Below are positions 5,425 through 8,064 of a DNA stretch of 8,064 bases, piece by piece; position 1 is the first letter of the stretch, and each line of letters opens with the position of its first letter. The position numbers and the translations under genes were made by a program. The DNA lies in NCBI GenBank assembly GCA_009885425.1, contig VFKS01000045.1:1-8064 (forward strand). Reading direction: 5' to 3'. Origin of the DNA: Novosphingobium sp. GTDB lineage: Bacteria > Pseudomonadota > Alphaproteobacteria > Sphingomonadales > Sphingomonadaceae. The notes under the pieces are model-generated. The model ran no database searches. It was not told the origin of the DNA and worked only from the letters and a program-made list of their open reading frames with translations.

Positions 5425-7512
5425 CTAGCGCAATTCGCGCAGATACATCGGATGCCGCCAGCCGCGCCGATCCAGCACTTGCCGGATTGGCGTGGTCCGT
5501 GCGGTATCGCGCTGGCGCCTAGCGGCTGCATAGCGCAGTGTCAGAAGTGACGAGGTCAAATCCACGTCCGCGCCAGCGATCAACCGGTCCACACCGAGCC
5601 AATCCTGCCGCGCCAGAGCCAGCTGACCTGCGCGCATGTGCATATCGCCGCGCACCAGCAGCACCGAAGCATAGACTGCGCGCATCACTGGATCGGCCGA
5701 ATCCGAGCGCTTGGAAAGCAGCGTGATGGCATGATCAGCGCGGGCCACCGCGTCGCGAGTTCGTCCGCTTTGCGCCAGTATCCGCGCGTCGAGCTCGTCA
5801 AGCTGCGCGGCGAGGTCGAGGTTCCAGATGTCGTTGGTAGGATCCTTGGCGATCAGACCAATCAGCAAGGGCCGCGCCGCAGTAAGTTGCTGGCGCGCAA
5901 GGTCGATCCGCCCGAACATCAAGGCAGCGATCCCCAGTTCGTAGCGCCGTTTGACTTCGTACTGAATCCACAGGGTGTTGCCCGGTTCAGCACTGCGCAG
6001 CGCGACGCTGATGTCGACGGATTTCTGCATGACAGCCAGTGCCTTGATACCGTTACCGCGCATCGTTTCGAGCCGCCCGATGCCGATCAGCGCCGTACCC
6101 GTCCTGCTGCGCGCCATGGTGTTGCCGGGGTCCATGGCCAAAACGGCTACATAGACCGCATGCTCGCGGCCATAGAGCGCGAGGGCGGGCGCGATCTTTT
6201 CCTGCCGTTCAAGCGCATAAGCGGTCCAAGAAACCGCACTCGCCATGTCAAGTTGCTTGGTCAGGTCGGCCGGGTCTTTCGTGGCGATCGCTTCGGCGAT
6301 CCGCTGGGCATTGGCGAACGATTTTTCCGCCTCGGCATAGCGGCCCTGATTGAAATAGAGCGTGCCAAGGTTGCTTTCGGCATAGGACACTTCCAGCTGC
6401 CAGTCGGTATTCGCGGGATCGAGCGCCACCAGCCGGTCGGCCAGCCGCTTGTATTCGCGAAACTGCGCTTCGGCCTCTTTGGTCTCGCCGCGTTCATAGG
6501 CAATGTAGCCAACCCAGAACACGCTCTGCGCATGATCGAAAATCCGCTGCGGATTGTCCGGATCACGCGCCAGTTGCTCGCCGGTGGTGGCAGCGGCCTG
6601 ACGGAACGCTTTCAGCCCGGCGGCGCTATCGCCGCGGATGTTGCTGACTTCGCCAACCAGATGAAGCGCGCGGGCGCGGCGGCCCAATGCATCGGCATCG
6701 AGTTTGCTGGCCTTCTGCCCGGCGTAGTATTTGAGCGCGCGCTGGCCGACCACGTCGAGCGCATCGAGCCGCCCGACCGGCTCCAGCCGTTCACGCAGAT
6801 CGGTCAGCATGAATTCAACCAGCCCATCGGATTCGGCCCGCTGCATGTCCGCCTCGTCCCGCGCCCGCACGGCGGCCAGCGCCAGTGCGCTCATCGCCAA
6901 GGCCAAGGCCAGTGACGCGCCGACCACCACCCGCACCCGCAGCGCGCGGCGGCGGTCATCGCGGCGGACCAGTTCATCCAGCCCAACCCCAAGCAGCGCG
7001 GCGGCAATCTTGAGCCGGGCCTTGCGTTTGCCATCGCCGCTGTCGCGGGCATCGGCGGCAAGCGGGTGGTCGGTGGGATCGCCAGTGATCGTCAGGTCGG
7101 GCGCGATGTGGTGGGTCAGGGCGAGCGGGAAGCACTCGCTCTCACCCCCGCTGCCGGGGCTGCCATCGACGATCAGCGCCAGCACTTTGGCGGGATCACG
7201 GTGGGTTTTGAACCAGGCCAGTTCGCGGTCGACCCATTTCGATTTGGCCGAATTGGGCGAACAGACCACGATCAGGAATTCGGATGCCGCCAGCGCTGTT
7301 TCCACTGCAGCACCGATGCTGGCCCCGGCGGCTTCTTCCTCACGGTCCTTGAACAAGGGGTGCAGCCGCGCTGGCACCGGGCCGAGCGCGCCATCCTTGC
7401 CGACCAACGCTGCCGGGGTGCGATAGGTCTCGATCGCCTTTTGCAGCCAGTTGCCCCAGGTGGCATCGGCCCACGAATAGCTGATAAAGGCCTTATAGCG
7501 GAACGCAGTCAT
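5425..7512 (-). CDS. TIR domain - transmembrane - TPR-like repeat protein
   Basis: This 695-residue protein has three parts. Residues 5-150 form a bacterial TIR_2 domain: box 1 YKAFISYSWAD, then PLFKDREEEAAG, then FLIVVCSPNSAKSKWVDRELAWF and VLALIVDG. Glu97 in KWVDREL sits where the catalytic Glu of NAD-cleaving TIRs (for example SARM1) lies, so NAD cleavage is possible. Residues 195-215 are one hydrophobic helix preceded by a run of arginines, which by the positive-inside rule puts TIR in the cytoplasm and the C-terminal part in the periplasm. Residues about 230-690 are helical with TPR-like repeats of exact 48-residue period. The ATG at 7512 follows GGGGG and is preferred to the in-frame GTG at 7533. 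TIR proteins act in phage defence or signalling; which applies here is unknown. Domain calls firm, role and topology inferred. Confidence 0.85.
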   Translation of the reverse strand: MTAFRYKAFISYSWADATWGNWLQKAIETYRTPAALVGKDGALGPVPARLHPLFKDREEEAAGASIGAAVETALAASEFLIVVCSPNSAKSKWVDRELAWFKTHRDPAKVLALIVDGSPGSGGESECFPLALTHHIAPDLTITGDPTDHPLAADARDSGDGKRKARLKIAAALLGVGLDELVRRDDRRRALRVRVVVGASLALALAMSALALAAVRARDEADMQRAESDGLVEFMLTDLRERLEPVGRLDALDVVGQRALKYYAGQKASKLDADALGRRARALHLVGEVSNIRGDSAAGLKAFRQAAATTGEQLARDPDNPQRIFDHAQSVFWVGYIAYERGETKEAEAQFREYKRLADRLVALDPANTDWQLEVSYAESNLGTLYFNQGRYAEAEKSFANAQRIAEAIATKDPADLTKQLDMASAVSWTAYALERQEKIAPALALYGREHAVYVAVLAMDPGNTMARSRTGTALIGIGRLETMRGNGIKALAVMQKSVDISVALRSAEPGNTLWIQYEVKRRYELGIAALMFGRIDLARQQLTAARPLLIGLIAKDPTNDIWNLDLAAQLDELDARILAQSGRTRDAVARADHAITLLSKRSDSADPVMRAVYASVLLVRGDMHMRAGQLALARQDWLGVDRLIAGADVDLTSSLLTLRYAAARRQRDTARTTPIRQVLDRRGWRHPMYLRELR
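5698..6705 (-). repeat. TPR-like array with 48-residue (144-base) period
   Basis: A turn of the form (D/E)PxN begins at residues 317, 365, 413, 461, 509 and 557: DPDN, DPAN, DPAD, DPGN, EPGN and DPTN, exactly 48 apart each time. A seventh, degenerate DPVM is at 607. Between the turns are two long helices with the small/large residue pattern of TPRs. Classical TPRs are 34 residues long, so these are extended units. Confidence 0.8.
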
Positions 7513-7600
7513 GCCGCCCCCTTTGCGGTGCACGATCCGACCAGCGACCCCAACCCTGCCGCATTACGCCGCCGGATTGGCCAAACCCTTTTATGGCGCC

Positions 7601-7628
7601 AGTTTACAGGCAAATACCGAGCAGGCAA
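7601..7628 (-). promoter_or_regulatory. Possible sigma70-type promoter of the TIR gene
   Basis: On the minus strand TTGCCT (7628-7623) and TAAACT (7606-7601) are separated by 16 bases and would start transcription about 80 bases before the ATG. Each hexamer matches consensus at about four of six positions, so this is weak evidence in a GC-rich genome. Confidence 0.3.
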
Positions 7629-7634
7629 TCGGTT

Positions 7635-7671
7635 CTGCAGTCCGCGGCAGTGCGGGTTGCGCGCACTGCAG
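7635..7671. repeat. Nested, mutually exclusive stem-loops in the divergent intergenic region
   Basis: GCAGTGCG (7647-7654) pairs with CGCACTGC (7662-7669) as a perfect 8-base stem with a 7-base loop. CTGCAGT (7635-7641) can instead pair with ACTGCAG (7665-7671) across 23 bases, and the two pairings compete for the same right arm. The element lies between the TIR gene and the divergent plus-strand gene. No T run follows on either strand, so it is not a typical terminator. It may be an operator or an RNA leader element of the plus-strand gene. Confidence 0.5.
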
Positions 7672-7762
7672 CCTAAGCCGCTATCACGGTTTAAGATGGC
7701 TCAGCGCGGCAGGACCTTGTAAACGAGCAGCGGCCGTAAGCGCCGTAACAAGGAGAAGTGCC

Positions 7763-8064
7763 ATGACCACAACCCGAACTGCCTTCGCCCTGCTGAGCGC
7801 CCTCAGCTGCCTTGCGCTGGCCGCCACCGCTCCGGCCGACGCGCGGCCCCGCAAGAAAGCCGCTACACCCGCCGCGGCCACCCCCGCCGCAGTCCCGACC
7901 CCCAGCGCCGAAGAGCAGCGCGCTGCGGCCAATGCCGAGCAAGCCAAAGCCGCTCAGGCCCAGGCCCAAACCAACGCCGCCAACCAGCAAGCCTATCAAG
8001 ATGCGGTCAAAGCCCGCGACGAACAGATCGCCCGCGAAAAAGCCGAATACGAAGCCGCAATGGC
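7763..8064 (+). CDS. Exported Ala/Pro-rich, probably coiled-coil protein (5' part, cut by window edge)
   Basis: The first 100 residues of an unrecognised protein are visible. AAGGAG lies 7 bases before the ATG. Residues 1-27 form a signal peptide (Arg5, hydrophobic core, cleavage after ATA or ADA). Cys16 is not in a lipobox, so a lipoprotein is unlikely. A basic RPRKK follows, then an Ala/Thr/Pro linker (about 33-48), then a charged, Ala/Gln/Glu-rich helical stretch (EEQRAAANAEQAKAAQ, later ARDEQIAREKAEYEAA) with coiled-coil character. It is probably periplasmic. It diverges from the TIR gene across a 250-base region. The C-terminal domain that would identify it is outside the window. Confidence 0.8.
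   Translation, partial: MTTTRTAFALLSALSCLALAATAPADARPRKKAATPAAATPAAVPTPSAEEQRAAANAEQAKAAQAQAQTNAANQQAYQDAVKARDEQIAREKAEYEAAM

Noticed and set aside
5638..6915. Plus-strand open frame of 425 codons opposite the TIR/TPR gene.
   Set aside because: No recognisable domain or ribosome site, and it mirrors the repeat array of the real gene.
7695..7721. Eight-codon frame (MAQRGRTL) ahead of the plus-strand exported protein, as a possible leader peptide.
   Set aside because: No ribosome site and no attenuator-type codon run; short frames like this are common by chance.

Overview
The window is high-GC DNA, with 89% identical uvrA copies, TIR/TPR and Slam-type surface export genes and a perfect GTTC-N7-GTTC SOS operator. 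This suggests an alphaproteobacterium, most likely a sphingomonad (Sphingomonas, Novosphingobium or Erythrobacter type). The genus is inference; the alphaproteobacterial LexA box is seen directly.

Layout. (1) 1-413, minus strand: the N-terminal 137 residues of UvrA, running off the left edge, with a LexA box just upstream. (2) 490-4413, minus strand: a two-gene operon. The first gene, 4413 to 3061, is a Slam-type outer-membrane translocon (TPR domain plus DUF560 barrel). The second, 3015 to 490, is a large TbpB-like surface lipoprotein with three similar lobes. (3) 4495-4667: a second, truncated copy of the uvrA promoter, LexA box and first 38 codons, broken inside the Walker A loop. (4) 4843-5391, plus strand: an unrecognised 182-residue protein of clearly lower GC. 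(5) 5425-7512, minus strand, convergent with it: a TIR - transmembrane - TPR-like repeat protein. (6) 7763-8064, plus strand: the start of an exported Ala/Pro-rich, probably coiled-coil protein, divergent from the TIR gene and cut by the right edge.

The main point is the architecture of 301-4667. The Slam/lipoprotein pair lies between two direct repeats of about 154 bp (301-454 and 4514-4667), each holding the uvrA operator and 5' coding end. The Slam pair is therefore a cargo segment inserted at the uvrA 5' end, in a way that left a working uvrA with its own SOS operator and an orphan SOS operator upstream of the cargo. If the orphan promoter is active, surface-lipoprotein export would be DNA-damage inducible; this is a hypothesis. 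No integrase or transposase is visible in the window.

Functionally, the Slam barrel and the lipoprotein form a textbook exporter/substrate pair. The TIR protein and the low-GC neighbour look like accessory genes, but nothing in the sequence proves that they work together.
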